Origin: Oceanicella actignis | Lineage (GTDB): Bacteria; Pseudomonadota; Alphaproteobacteria; Rhodobacterales; Rhodobacteraceae | Direction of reading: 5' to 3' | DNA length: 64,000 nt | Assembly (NCBI RefSeq): GCF_008124525.1 | Contig: NZ_VNHJ01000001.1 | Location: 1 to 64,000, forward strand | In this document: one piece after another, positions 7,514 to 16,662 of the stretch | Numbering within the stretch: the first letter of the stretch is position 1 | Layout: each line of letters starts with the position of its first letter | Notes under the pieces: generated by a model | What the model was told of the DNA's origin: nothing | The model's database searches: none | Seen by the model: only the letters and a program-made list of their open reading frames with translations | Position numbers and translations under genes: made by a program

Positions 7514-9952
7514 ATGAAACGGAAACTTGTCGTCATCGGCGCCGGCATGGCTTCGGGCCGGATGCTGGAACATCTGACCGAAGACGCGCCCGAAGCCTTT
7601 GACATCACCCTGTTCAACGCCGAGCCGCGCGGCAACTACAACCGCATCATGCTGTCGCCCGTGCTGTCGGGCGAGAAAACCTATGCCGAGATCGTCACCC
7701 ATGACGACGCCTGGTATGCCGAACGCGGCATCGCCTGCCGCTTCGGCGAGCATGTCACCCGCATCGACCGGGCGCGCAAGGTGGTGATCGGCCAGCGCGG
7801 CGAGGCGCCCTATGACCGGCTGGTGATCGCCACCGGTTCGGCCCCCTTCATCATTCCCGTGCCGGGACGCGATCTGCCCGGCGTCGTCACCTATCGCGAC
7901 CTTGACGACACCAACGCGATGATCGAGGCGGCAAATCGGGGCGGCGCGGCCGTGGTGATCGGCGGCGGGCTTCTGGGGCTCGAGGCCGCGGCCGGGCTCA
8001 AGGCGCGCGGCATGGAGGTGACGGTGGTGCATCTGATGGGCCACCCGATGGAGCGCCAGCTGGACGAATCCGCCGGCTACTTGCTGCAGAAGGATCTGGA
8101 ATCGCGCGGCATCCGCGTGCTGACGCGGGCCGCGACCAAGGCAATCATCGGCAAGGGCCGGGCCGAGGCCGTCCTGCTCGAGGACGGCCGGACCCTGCCC
8201 GCAGACCTCGTGGTGATGGCCGTGGGCATCCGCCCCGAGACCCGGCTGGCCGTGGACGCGCATCTGTCGGTCGCCCGCGGGATCGAGGTGGACGCGGCGA
8301 TGCGCACATCGGATCCCGACATCCTGGCGCTTGGCGAATGCGTCGAGTTCGACGGCCATCTCTTCGGGCTCGTGGCGCCGCTCTACGATCAGGCCCGGGT
8401 CGCCGCCGACACCCTTCTGGGCCGCGAGGCGCGATTCGTCGTGCGCGAGGTCGCGACCAAGCTGAAGGTGACGGGCGTGAACCTGTTCAGCGCGGGCGAC
8501 TTCGCCGAGCGCGAGGGGCGCGAGGACATCGTTTTCCGCGACCCCGGCCGCGGCATCTACAAGCGGCTGGTGATCGAGAATGACCGGCTGATCGGGGCGG
8601 TCATGTATGGCGACGTCGCCGACGGCAACTGGTTCTTCGGCCTGATCCGGGACCGCACCCCCATCGAGGCGATGCGCGAGACGCTGATCTTCGGCCCCGC
8701 CGCCGCGCAGGGGGGCGGCGCGCAGGACCCTCTGTCAGCCGTTGCAGCCTTGCCGCCTGAGGCGGAGATCTGCGGCTGCAACGGCGTGTGCAAGGGTGCG
8801 ATCCAGGCCGCGATCGAGGGCGGCGCCACCGATCTGGGCACGCTGCGCGCCCGCACCAAGGCCAGCGCCTCGTGCGGCAGCTGCACCGGGCTGGTCGAGC
8901 AGATGCTTCAGCTTTGCCTTGGCGAGGATTTCAAGGCGCCGACCCGCCAGCCGATCTGCGGCTGCACCGACCTGACCCACGAAGAGGTGCGGCGGCTGAT
9001 CAAGACCACCCCGCTCAAGAGCCAGGAAGCCGTGTGGCAGGAGCTGGGCTGGAAGACGCGCAACGGCTGCCATGTCTGCCGCCCGGCGATCAACTACTAC
9101 CTTCTGGCCGACTGGCCGCTGGAATACCGCGACGACCCGCAGTCGCGCTTCGTCAACGAACGCCGGCACGCCAACATTCAGAAGGACGGCACTTTCAGCG
9201 TCGTGCCGCGCATGTGGGGCGGGCTGACCAACCCGCGCGAGCTGCGCGCCATCGCCGACGTGGCCGAGAAATACGCCATTCCCACCGTCAAGGTGACGGG
9301 CGGCCAGCGCATCGACCTTCTGGGCGTGCGGGCCGAGGATCTGCCCCGCGTCTGGGCCGATCTGAACGCGGCCGGGCTGGTCTCGGGCCACGCCTATTCC
9401 AAGGGGCTGCGCACTGTGAAGACCTGCGTCGGCTCGGAATGGTGCCGTTTCGGCACGCAGGATTCCACAGGGCTCGGGGTGCGGCTGGAAAAGCTGCTGT
9501 GGGGGTCGTGGACGCCGCACAAGGTCAAGCTGGGCGTCTCGGGCTGTCCGCGCAACTGCGCCGAGGCGACCTGCAAGGATGTCGGCATCGTCTGCGTCGA
9601 ATCGGGCTTCCAGATCGGCGTCGGCGGCGCGGCGGGCATGGATGTGAAGGCGACCGAGCCGCTGGCCCAGGTCGCGACCGAGGACGAGACCGTCGAGATC
9701 GTCACCGCCTTCGTCCAGCTGTATCGCGAGAACGCCCGCTATCTTGACCGGCCCTACAAGTGGCTGGCCAGGGTCGGGCTCGACTGGGTGCGCGCCCGCG
9801 TGGTCGAGGACCGCGACGAGCGCGCCCGCCTCATCGAGCGTTTCGAGATCTCGCAATCCGTCTATCGCAAGGATCCCTGGGCCGAGCAGGTGCGCCGTCA
9901 TGCCGACGACTTCGCGCCGCTCGCCGATCTGAGACTGGAGGCCGCCGAATGA
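7514..9952 (+). CDS. nirB: Assimilatory NAD(P)H-nitrite reductase, large subunit (NirB/NasB)
   Basis: This 812-residue cytoplasmic flavo-siroheme enzyme reduces nitrite to ammonium. Domains in order: FAD/NAD(P)H-binding (VVIGAGMASGRM at the start, VVIGGGLLGLEAA near 155), BFD-type [2Fe-2S] motifs near 410-520 (CGCNGVCKG, CGSCTG, then CGCTD and NGCHVCRP), a nitrite/sulfite ferredoxin-like half-domain, and the siroheme-4Fe4S ligands CVGSEWC and CPRNC in the last quarter. ATG 7514 has GGAG at 7502-7505 with good spacing; the GTG at 7505 in the same frame is less likely. It overlaps nirD by ATGA. In the Paracoccus nas system the equivalent NasB also supplies electrons to the nitrate reductase through NasG, and the gene order here fits that. 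Confidence 0.95.
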   Translation: MKRKLVVIGAGMASGRMLEHLTEDAPEAFDITLFNAEPRGNYNRIMLSPVLSGEKTYAEIVTHDDAWYAERGIACRFGEHVTRIDRARKVVIGQRGEAPYDRLVIATGSAPFIIPVPGRDLPGVVTYRDLDDTNAMIEAANRGGAAVVIGGGLLGLEAAAGLKARGMEVTVVHLMGHPMERQLDESAGYLLQKDLESRGIRVLTRAATKAIIGKGRAEAVLLEDGRTLPADLVVMAVGIRPETRLAVDAHLSVARGIEVDAAMRTSDPDILALGECVEFDGHLFGLVAPLYDQARVAADTLLGREARFVVREVATKLKVTGVNLFSAGDFAEREGREDIVFRDPGRGIYKRLVIENDRLIGAVMYGDVADGNWFFGLIRDRTPIEAMRETLIFGPAAAQGGGAQDPLSAVAALPPEAEICGCNGVCKGAIQAAIEGGATDLGTLRARTKASASCGSCTGLVEQMLQLCLGEDFKAPTRQPICGCTDLTHEEVRRLIKTTPLKSQEAVWQELGWKTRNGCHVCRPAINYYLLADWPLEYRDDPQSRFVNERRHANIQKDGTFSVVPRMWGGLTNPRELRAIADVAEKYAIPTVKVTGGQRIDLLGVRAEDLPRVWADLNAAGLVSGHAYSKGLRTVKTCVGSEWCRFGTQDSTGLGVRLEKLLWGSWTPHKVKLGVSGCPRNCAEATCKDVGIVCVESGFQIGVGGAAGMDVKATEPLAQVATEDETVEIVTAFVQLYRENARYLDRPYKWLARVGLDWVRARVVEDRDERARLIERFEISQSVYRKDPWAEQVRRHADDFAPLADLRLEAAE

Positions 9953-10275
9953 GCTGGATCGACATCGGCCCGATCGAGGCCATCCCACTGCGCGGCGCGC
10001 GGCGCGTGCGCACGCCCCATGGCTGCGTCGCGGTGTTCCGCACCGACGCGCAGGAGGTGTTCGCCGCCTCGGCCGCTTGCCCCCATCGCGGCGGCCCGTT
10101 GGACGAGGGCATCGTGCACGGCACGCGCGTGACCTGTCCGCTGCACAACTGGGTCTTCGACCTGACCACCGGGCAGGCCGTGGACGAGGACGCCCGCATC
10201 GACACTTTCCCCGCCCGGATCGAGGCCGGACGGGTGCTCATCGACCTGACCCGCCTGGCGAACCGGGCGGCCTGA
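9949..10275 (+). CDS. nirD: Rieske-type small subunit of nitrite reductase (NirD/NasG)
   Basis: This 108-residue protein carries the Rieske [2Fe-2S] ligands as a CPH box (ACPHRGGPLDEG) and a CPLHNW box about 20 residues later. In NirD of enteric bacteria the fold often lacks these ligands; here all four (two Cys, two His) are present, so it should hold a real cluster, like NasG of Paracoccus. NasG is thought to pass electrons from the nitrite reductase flavin to both nitrite and nitrate reduction. The ATG overlaps the nirB stop codon, pointing to coupled synthesis. It is soluble and cytoplasmic, with no signal sequence. Confidence 0.92.
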   Translation: MSWIDIGPIEAIPLRGARRVRTPHGCVAVFRTDAQEVFAASAACPHRGGPLDEGIVHGTRVTCPLHNWVFDLTTGQAVDEDARIDTFPARIEAGRVLIDLTRLANRAA

Positions 10276-10293
10276 AGCGAAAGGAAACATCCG

Positions 10294-11136
10294 ATGTCCT
10301 ATGTTCCTCCCGCCGAACTGGCGCGCAAGATGATCGAGGCCGGCGAAGCCAAGGTGCACATGTCGACCAAGGACACGCTGATCCGGGCCTACATGGCGGG
10401 CGCCATACTGGCGCTGGCGGCGGCCTTCGCCGTCACGATCGCCGTCAATACCGGCCAGTTCCTGATCGGGGCGCTGTTGTTCCCGGTCGGCTTCTGCATG
10501 CTCTACCTGCTGGGCTACGACCTTCTGACCGGCGTCTTCACGCTGGTGCCGCTGGCCTGGATCGCGCGGCGGCCGGGCGTGACGCTGCGCGGACTTCTGC
10601 GCAACTGGGGGCTGGTCTTCATCGGCAATTTCGCCGGCGCCATAACCACCGCGGTCTTCATGGCGATCATCCTGACCATGGGCTTCACGCAGGAACCCGA
10701 CGCCGTGGGCCAGAAGCTGGGCCATATCGGCGAGGCGCGCACGCTGGGCTATGCCGCGGCGGGATTCGGCGGGATGCTGACGCTGTTCGTGCGGGCGGTG
10801 ATGTGCAACTGGATGGTCTCGACCGGAGTGGTCGCGGCGATGATGTCGGACTCGGTCTCGGGCAAGATCATGGCGATGTGGATGCCGATCCTGGTGTTCT
10901 TCTACCTGGGCTTCGAACACTCCATCGTGAACATGTTCCTGTTCCCAGCCGGCATCCTGCTGGGGGGCGAATTCACGTGGGCCGACTATTTCCTTTATAA
11001 CGAGATCCCCACCGTTCTGGGCAATCTGGTGGGCGGCATCACCTTTGTCGGGGCGATGATCTACGCCACGCATTATCGCGGCGGGCAGGGCGCGGCTGGG
11101 CGCGGGACCGCCGCGACCCCGCAACCGGCCGAATGA
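10294..11136 (+). CDS. FNT-family nitrite channel (NirC/NasH-like)
   Basis: This 280-residue membrane protein has the six hydrophobic segments of the formate/nitrite transporter family and family motifs such as LIGALLFPVGFCMLYLLGYDL (segment 2), NWGLVFIGNFAGA and GFEHSIVNMFLFP, with a conserved His before the Asn. FNT proteins form pentameric channels for small monovalent anions. Next to nirBD the natural cargo is nitrite, taken up for assimilation or released when it accumulates. The gene starts 18 bases after nirD and its stop overlaps the first possible ATG of the nitrate reductase. The same relative position is taken by nasH in Paracoccus. Confidence 0.9.
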   Translation: MSYVPPAELARKMIEAGEAKVHMSTKDTLIRAYMAGAILALAAAFAVTIAVNTGQFLIGALLFPVGFCMLYLLGYDLLTGVFTLVPLAWIARRPGVTLRGLLRNWGLVFIGNFAGAITTAVFMAIILTMGFTQEPDAVGQKLGHIGEARTLGYAAAGFGGMLTLFVRAVMCNWMVSTGVVAAMMSDSVSGKIMAMWMPILVFFYLGFEHSIVNMFLFPAGILLGGEFTWADYFLYNEIPTVLGNLVGGITFVGAMIYATHYRGGQGAAGRGTAATPQPAE

Positions 11137-13796
11137 AGGCGGGGGCCCCGATGACCGCCGATCCGCGCTTCACGACCCCGGCCGTGCGCTCGACCTGCCC
11201 CTATTGCGGAGTCGGCTGCGGGGTGCTGCTGGCGCCCGACGGGGCGGGCGGGCTGACGGTGCGCGGCGACCCCGATCACCCGGCCAATCGCGGCGCGCTG
11301 TGTTCCAAGGGCGCCGCCCTGGCCGAGACGGTCGGACTCGGGGGGCGGCTTCTGACACCGCGCGTCGGGGGCCGCGCCGCCGACTGGAAAAGCGCGCTGG
11401 ATCACGTCGCGCGCCGCCTCGGCGAGATCATCGCACGCCACGGGCCGGACTCGGTCGCCTTCTATCTGTCGGGCCAGATGCTGACCGAGGATTACTACGT
11501 CGCCAACAAGCTGATGAAGGGCTTCATCGGCTCGGCCAATGTCGACACGAATTCGCGGCTGTGCATGTCCTCGACCGTGGCCGGCCATCGCCGCGCCTTC
11601 GGCGCCGACACGGTCCCCGGCGCCTATGAAGACATCGACGAGGCCGATCTGGTCGTGCTGGTGGGCTCGAACCTGGCCTGGTGCCATCCGATCCTGCATC
11701 GCCGGCTGATGGCCGCCCGCGCGGCGCGGGGCACGCGGATCGTCGTGATCGATCCGCGCCGCACGGCAAGCTGCGAGGACGCGGATCTGCACCTGCCGAT
11801 CCGCCCCGGCGCCGATGTCGCGCTGTTCAACCGGCTTCTGGCCGAAAGCGCTGACCGCGGCGCGACGGACGCCGAATTTCTGGTCCATGTCGAGGGGGCC
11901 GAGGCCGCCATCGCCGCGGCCCGGGCCGATCGCGCCGATACCGGCCTGACCGAGGCGCAGATCCGCGCCTTCTGCGACATGTGGATCGGCACGACGCGGG
12001 TCGTGACGATCTTCAGCCAGGGCGTGAACCAGTCCAGCTCGGGCACCGACAAGGTCAACGCGATCATCAACTGCCACCTGGCGACCGGACGGATCGGGCG
12101 GCCGGGCATGGGGCCGTTTTCGGTCACCGGCCAGCCCAACGCCATGGGCGGACGCGAGGTCGGCGGCCTTGCCAACATGCTGGCCTGCCACATGGCGCTT
12201 GAGAACCCCGCCCATCGCGCGGCCGTCGCCCGGTTCTGGAACGCGCCCGGCCTCCTGCCCGAGCGGCCGGGACTGAAAGCTGTCGAGATGTTCGACGCCG
12301 TGGCCGAGGGCCGCATCCGCGCGATCTGGATCATCCATACCAACCCGGCCGCGACCATGCCCGACGCCGACCGCGTGCGCGCGGCGCTGACGGCCTGCGA
12401 CCTGGTCGTGGTCAGCGACATCACCGCGCAGACCGACACGGCGGAATGCGCCGACGTGCTGCTGCCCGCGCTGGCCTGGGCCGAGAAGGACGGCGCCGTG
12501 ACCAATTCCGACCGCACGATCAGTCGGCAGCGCCCGGTCCTGCCCGGTCCGCGCCTGGCCCGCGCCGACTGGGCGATCCTTGCCGATATCGGCCGCCGCC
12601 TTGGCTGGCGCGAGGCTTTCGGCTGGGACCGTCCGGCGCAGATCTTCCGCGAACACGCCGCGCTGTCGGGAATCGCCGGGGGCTTCGGGCTGGATTTCGA
12701 CATCTCGGGCCTGGCCGGGATCAGCGACGCGGAGTATGACGCGCTTGCGCCCACACGCTGGCCCATCTCGGCGGCGCAGCGCGGCGGGCGGTTCTATGGC
12801 GACGGGCGCTTTCACCACGCGGATGGCCGCGCCCGCATGGTGGCGCTGACCAGTCGCCCGCCCGCCGACATGCCGGACGCGGAGCGGCCCTTCGTGCTGA
12901 ACACGGGCCGCGCGCGCGACCACTGGCACACGATGACACGGACCGGCCGCAGCGCGCGCCTGTCGGCCCACATGGCCGAGCCCTGGCTTGACATCCACCC
13001 CGAGGACGCGGAGCGCCTTGGCCTTGCCGCGGCCGGGCTGGCCGAAGTGACCAGCGCGACGGGCCGCGCGGTTCTGCGCGTGCGCCTGAACGACGGCCAG
13101 CGGCGGGGCGAGGTCTTCGCCCCGATCCACTGGACCGGCCAGACCGCGCCGACGGGCCGCGTCTCGGCGCTTGTCGCGGGGCGGTGCGACCCGGTATCAG
13201 GCCAGCCCGAATCCAAGGCCACGCCGGTCGCGATCAGGCCCTTTGCCGCGCGCTGGTTCGGCTTCGCCGTCTCGACCCGGCCCTTCCGCCCCGATTGCGC
13301 CTACTGGGCGTTGGCGCGGAGCGCAGGCGGCTGGCGGGCGGAACTCGCCGGAACGGAACCCGTGGCCGACTGGCCGGCCGAGGCACGGCGCCTGTTCGCG
13401 CTTGCCGACGCCGATCTGGCCGAAAGCGCGGATCGCGCGCGGGGCGCGTGGCGCGGGGCGCTGACGGAAAACGGACGCCTGGTCGCGGCGCTTTTCGTCG
13501 CATCACAGCCCGTCGCCCTGATGCGCGATCACGTCGCCGCCTGCATGGGGCAAGAGGCGCCGCATGTCCTGACCGGCATGGCGCCCGCGGACGCGCCCGA
13601 CGATGGACCGGTGGTCTGCGCCTGCCTCGGCGTGGGGGCGAACGCGATCGCGCGGGCCATCTTGGACGGGGGCCTGTGTTCGGTTCCGCAGATTGCGGCA
13701 GCGACCGGCGCGGGCACGAATTGCGGCTCCTGCCGGGCTGAGATCGCCGCGCTGACCGAGCGCCTGAGCATTCCCCGCCCCGCCGCAGCCGAATAG
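11133..13796 (+). CDS. nasC: Assimilatory nitrate reductase, Mo-bis-MGD with C-terminal [2Fe-2S] domain
   Basis: This 887-residue cytoplasmic catalytic subunit reduces nitrate to nitrite. The N-terminal 4Fe4S motif is complete (CPYCGVGCG ... CSKG). Molybdopterin oxidoreductase domains follow (SSTVAGHRRAFG near 145, then GVNQSSSGTDKVNA, GRPGMGPFSVTGQPNAMGGR), with a dinucleotide-binding domain after about 590. The last 60 residues form a BFD-like [2Fe-2S] domain with VCACLGVG and NCGSCRAEI. ATG 11133 overlaps the FNT gene stop; ATG 11151 with an AAGG-rich upstream is an equally possible start. No separate flavoprotein electron donor gene is present, in line with electron supply from NirB via NirD. 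The gene is called nasC in Paracoccus and nasA elsewhere. Confidence 0.93.
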   Translation: MKAGAPMTADPRFTTPAVRSTCPYCGVGCGVLLAPDGAGGLTVRGDPDHPANRGALCSKGAALAETVGLGGRLLTPRVGGRAADWKSALDHVARRLGEIIARHGPDSVAFYLSGQMLTEDYYVANKLMKGFIGSANVDTNSRLCMSSTVAGHRRAFGADTVPGAYEDIDEADLVVLVGSNLAWCHPILHRRLMAARAARGTRIVVIDPRRTASCEDADLHLPIRPGADVALFNRLLAESADRGATDAEFLVHVEGAEAAIAAARADRADTGLTEAQIRAFCDMWIGTTRVVTIFSQGVNQSSSGTDKVNAIINCHLATGRIGRPGMGPFSVTGQPNAMGGREVGGLANMLACHMALENPAHRAAVARFWNAPGLLPERPGLKAVEMFDAVAEGRIRAIWIIHTNPAATMPDADRVRAALTACDLVVVSDITAQTDTAECADVLLPALAWAEKDGAVTNSDRTISRQRPVLPGPRLARADWAILADIGRRLGWREAFGWDRPAQIFREHAALSGIAGGFGLDFDISGLAGISDAEYDALAPTRWPISAAQRGGRFYGDGRFHHADGRARMVALTSRPPADMPDAERPFVLNTGRARDHWHTMTRTGRSARLSAHMAEPWLDIHPEDAERLGLAAAGLAEVTSATGRAVLRVRLNDGQRRGEVFAPIHWTGQTAPTGRVSALVAGRCDPVSGQPESKATPVAIRPFAARWFGFAVSTRPFRPDCAYWALARSAGGWRAELAGTEPVADWPAEARRLFALADADLAESADRARGAWRGALTENGRLVAALFVASQPVALMRDHVAACMGQEAPHVLTGMAPADAPDDGPVVCACLGVGANAIARAILDGGLCSVPQIAAATGAGTNCGSCRAEIAALTERLSIPRPAAAE

Positions 13797-13930
13797 CCGC
13801 CCGATCCGCCCGCGCGCCGGCCACGCCAGCGCACGAGAGGCAAGCTGCACCGATCCCTCCGGAGGCCGATGGCGGCCCTCGCGGGTTGTTCCGGGCCTTG
13901 ATGCCGTGGCCGGGTATTCCCTGGTGCCAT

Positions 13931-13948
13931 GGCTCTGCTGCACAAATC
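13931..13948 (+). repeat. Left terminal inverted repeat of the IS5-family element
   Basis: Reads GGCTCTGCTGCACAAATC. It pairs perfectly with 15001-15018; the following bases diverge. Confidence 0.9.
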
Positions 13949-13984
13949 CGCTGAACGCCGAGGTTCCCATTTCCCCGGACGGAC

Positions 13985-14955
13985 TTATCTCACAGCTTCC
14001 GTGACGGGTATGCCGGGCGCGGTGTAGCCGTTCAGGACGGGGATGCGGACCTGGAGCTCGGCGACCTGTCGGTCGAAGTCGCGCGCCATGAGCCGCTGGC
14101 CCAGCAGTTCGACACCGTGCATCTTTGTCGCGACGCGGCTCCGGCGGTGGTATCCGCTCCATCGTCGCCAGGGTGCGCGACCCAGGTATTTCGCCGCGCG
14201 CAGGGCCTCGTTTCGCGCCACGGCTCCCGCGGTGATCGTCGTCCCGGGCTTCGTGTTCTTGCGGGGCGGGATGACGGGATGGGCGTCGCGGTCAGCGATG
14301 GCATCGTGGCATTTGCGTGTGTCGTAGGCCCATCTGCCGTGACGCTGCCGATTTCCTGGTCCGCCGGGATCTGGCCGAGCAGGTCGGGCAAAACCGGTGC
14401 ATCACCAATGTGGCGCCCCGTGATCTCAACAGCCCGGATCTCCAGCGTTTCCTCGTCGATCCCGAGGTGAATCTTGCGCCAGACGCGACGTTTGGGACCG
14501 CCATGCTTGCGTGCGTGCCATTCGCCTTCGCCCTCGACCTTGATGCCGGTGCTGTCCGCTGCCCGGCAGGGTATTGCGCAGCAATGCCCGAGAGGGATCA
14601 GCAGGTGGAGCGGCCCCTTGGAACCGCGATACGGGATATTGACGGCCAGCGTCTTCTGGCGGCGCGACAGCGTGCTGTAGTCGGGCGCCGTCCAGTCGAG
14701 GCCAACCAGTCGCAGCAGACTTTCGACGAAGCCGGTTGTCTGCCGGAGCGCCATCCCGAACAGCACCTTCATCGAAAGGCACGTCTGTATAGCGGCGTCG
14801 CTGTAGATCTGCTGGCGGCCGCGCCTGCCTGTCGGCGCGCCATCTCAGCTCATCTCAGGGTCGAACCAGATCGTCAGCGAACCCCGGCGCTTGAGCGCTT
14901 CGTTATAGGCTGGCCAGTTCCTGGTCCTGTAGGTTTTGGGTGTAGGTCTGCTCAT
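13985..14955 (-). pseudogene. IS5-family transposase with internal stop and frameshift
   Basis: Translation from ATG 14955 gives MSRPTPKTYRTRNWPAYNEA and continues through SLTIWFDPEMS, then meets TGA where the family has Trp (EMSWD...). The same frame then continues MKVLFGMALRQTTGFVESLL, DSTGIKVEGEGEW and RRVWRKIHLGIDEETLEIRA to about 14325, where after SVTADG the frame shifts. The normal C-terminal part (VARNEALRAAKYLGR, LLGQRLMARDFDRQ, PVTEAV) is found in another frame down to TAA 13985. Both lesions destroy the DDE enzyme. The homology outside the lesions is clean, so the decay looks recent. Confidence 0.85.
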
Positions 14956-15000
14956 GCATCCCAGCTACCACGCTGGATTCACGAGATGAATACCTCGCGC

Positions 15001-15018
15001 GATTTGTGCAGCAGAGCC
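15001..15018 (-). repeat. Right terminal inverted repeat of the IS5-family element
   Basis: Complement of the 18-bp left end at 13931-13948. A GTG at 15006 inside it happens to open the frame of the truncated recombinase downstream. Confidence 0.9.
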
Positions 15019-16221
15019 CCTGCGAGGCCTACATCGCCAGCCAGCGCTCCGAGGGCTGGGTGCGGGTAGCGGACCGCTATTACGACGGCGGCATCTCGGG
15101 CGGCACGCTGGAGCGGCCCGGCCTGCAACGGTTGATTGCCGACACCGAGGACGGGCTGGTTGACGTGGTCGTCGTCTACAAGATCGACCGCCTCAGCCGC
15201 TCGCTCGCCGACTTCGCCAAGCTGGTCGAGGTGTTCGACCGGATCGACGTGACCTTCGTCTCCGTCACGCAGTCCTTCAACACCACCACCTCTATGGGCC
15301 GGCTGGCGCTGAACATCCTGCTCTCCTTCGCCCAGTTCGAGCGCGAGGTGACCGCCGAACGCATCCGCGACAAGGTCGCCGCCTCTCGGCGCAAGGGCAT
15401 GTGGATGGGCGGGGTGCCGCCCTATGGTTACCGGGTGGAGAACCGCAAACTGGTGATCGACGACGAGCGCGCCGAGCATGTCCGCTGGATCTTCGCCCGC
15501 TTCCTCGAGATCGGATCAGGGACAGAGCTTGCGCGCGAGGTGGAAAAGCGCGGTCTGCGCCCCCAAGGGCCACCGGATCGACAAGAAGTTCCTCTACCGG
15601 ATGCTGAACAACCGCGCATACATCGGCGAGGCGGTCCACAAGGGCGAAAGCTACCCCGGCGAGCACGACGCGATCATAGACCGCGAGACGTGGGAGGGCG
15701 TCCACGCCATCCTGCAGGAGAGCCCTCGGAAGCGCGCAGCCCGCACCCGCGCGGAGACGCCGGCGCTCCTGAAGGGGCTTCTGTTCGGGCCAGACGGCGC
15801 TGCGTTCTCGCCCAGCCACACGCGCAAGGGCGACCGGCTCTACCGGTATTACGTCAGCCAGGCCGTGCTGAAGCACGGCGCGGGATCGTGCCCGGTTGGC
15901 CGCGTGCCCGCGGGCGATATAGAGACCGCCGTCATGGACCAGCTCCGCGCCGTGTTCCGCCAGCCCGAGATCGTGGCGGGGACGTGGAAAGCGCCAAAGG
16001 CACAGGACAGTGGCATCACCGAGTCCGACGCCCGCGCGGCCCTGCAGCAACTCGACCCGCTGTGGGACGAACTCTTCCCGGCCGAGCAGGCGCGGATCGT
16101 GGCGCTGCTGATTGAGCGGATCGACATTGGCACCGAGGGGCTCGACATCCGGCTGCGGGTGGATGGGTTGCGCGGTCTTGCGCGCAAGATGCTCGCGGGC
16201 GGGAGGGAGGAAGCCGCATGA
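15019..16221 (+). pseudogene. Serine recombinase, N-terminus removed by IS and frameshifted
   Basis: The frame running out of the IS end reads CEAYIASQRSEGWVRVADRYYDGGISG, then VVVYKIDRLSRSLADFAKLVE and FEREVTAERIRDKVAASRRKG, the resolvase/invertase catalytic domain of a large serine recombinase. The first 35-45 residues, including the nucleophilic Ser, are missing. A one-base slip in a C-run near 15567 moves the rest (KGHRIDKKFLYRMLNNRAYIGE, the recombinase domain and zinc-ribbon-like region, ending near KMLAGGREEAA) into another frame. It cannot make an active enzyme. It probably once mobilised or resolved the island. Its stop overlaps the start of the next small gene. Confidence 0.88.
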
Positions 16222-16601
16222 AACCGGCCGCCACGCCCGACACCATCACCCTGCACGTCCCGTTCCGCGTCGTCAAACGCGGCGGGCGGAAGGAAGTGCA
16301 ACTCCCCGACGGCGCGCCGGTGCAGCGCCGGACCGACAACACCCTGATCAAGGCACTGGCGCGCGCCTTCCGCTGGAAGCGCACGCTGGAATCGGGCGAG
16401 TTCAACACCATCAACGAACTCGCCGAGCACGAGGGCATCGCCCCTTCCTACACGACCCGCGTCTTGCGGCTGACGCTGCTCGCGCCTGACATCGTCGCGG
16501 CGATCCTGGATGGCCGGCAGGGGCCGGAGGTGACGCTCGGGCGATTGTTGGAGCCGTTTCCGGTAGAGTGGGAGGTACAGCGCTTGCGAGTTCCTCTGTA
16601 A
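16218..16601 (+). CDS. Small helix-turn-helix protein of recombinase operon
   Basis: This 127-residue basic protein has a likely helix-turn-helix in its second half (INELAEHEGIAPSYTTRVLRLTLLAPDIVAAILDG). Proteins of this shape, often ending near FPVEWE, commonly follow serine recombinase genes in alphaproteobacteria; their role is not established to my knowledge. ATG 16218 overlaps the recombinase stop codon, so it was once co-translated with it. The stop codon TAA at 16599-16601 lies inside a 13-bp sequence repeated before the restriction genes, which could be its binding site. I do not know a characterised homologue, and DNA binding is inferred from the helix pattern only. Confidence 0.65.
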   Translation: MKPAATPDTITLHVPFRVVKRGGRKEVQLPDGAPVQRRTDNTLIKALARAFRWKRTLESGEFNTINELAEHEGIAPSYTTRVLRLTLLAPDIVAAILDGRQGPEVTLGRLLEPFPVEWEVQRLRVPL

Positions 16602-16603
16602 TT
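16591..16603 (+). repeat. 13-bp direct repeat, copy 1
   Basis: TTCCTCTGTAATT, identical to 16650-16662. Here it is followed by an inverted pair CTGTA/TACAG. Confidence 0.7.
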
Positions 16604-16624
16604 CTTATACAGCACCAATCTTAG

Positions 16625-16653
16625 TTGACTCGGTCTAGATTTACCTCTATTCC
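16625..16653 (+). promoter_or_regulatory. Predicted promoter of the restriction operon
   Basis: TTGACT at 16625-16630 and TATTCC at 16648-16653 are separated by 17 bases, about 30 bases before the first gene. The -35 hexamer is near consensus, the -10 weak. The region is clearly AT-richer than its surroundings. The second 13-bp repeat overlaps the -10 end and the likely transcript start, where a repressor could act. Confidence 0.5.
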
Positions 16654-16662
16654 TCTGTAATT
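16650..16662 (+). repeat. 13-bp direct repeat, copy 2, within an inverted repeat
   Basis: TTCCTCTGTAATT again. Here CCTCTG (16652-16657) also forms an inverted repeat with CAGAGG (16670-16675), which includes part of the ribosome site AGAGGA of the next gene. This suggests an operator or a translational control hairpin. Confidence 0.6.

Larger units (their letters stand above)
13931..15018 (-). mobile_element. IS5-family insertion element, complete ends, dead transposase
   Basis: The element is 1088 bp long and bounded by an 18-bp perfect inverted repeat (GGCTCTGCTGCACAAATC at the left, its complement at the right). It encodes one minus-strand transposase that carries a stop codon and a frameshift. 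No target duplication is evident (flanks ...GTGCCAT and CCTGCGA...), so one side may have been deleted or rearranged after insertion. Its right end lies inside a serine recombinase reading frame. With the ends intact it could still be moved by a transposase acting in trans. Confidence 0.85.
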
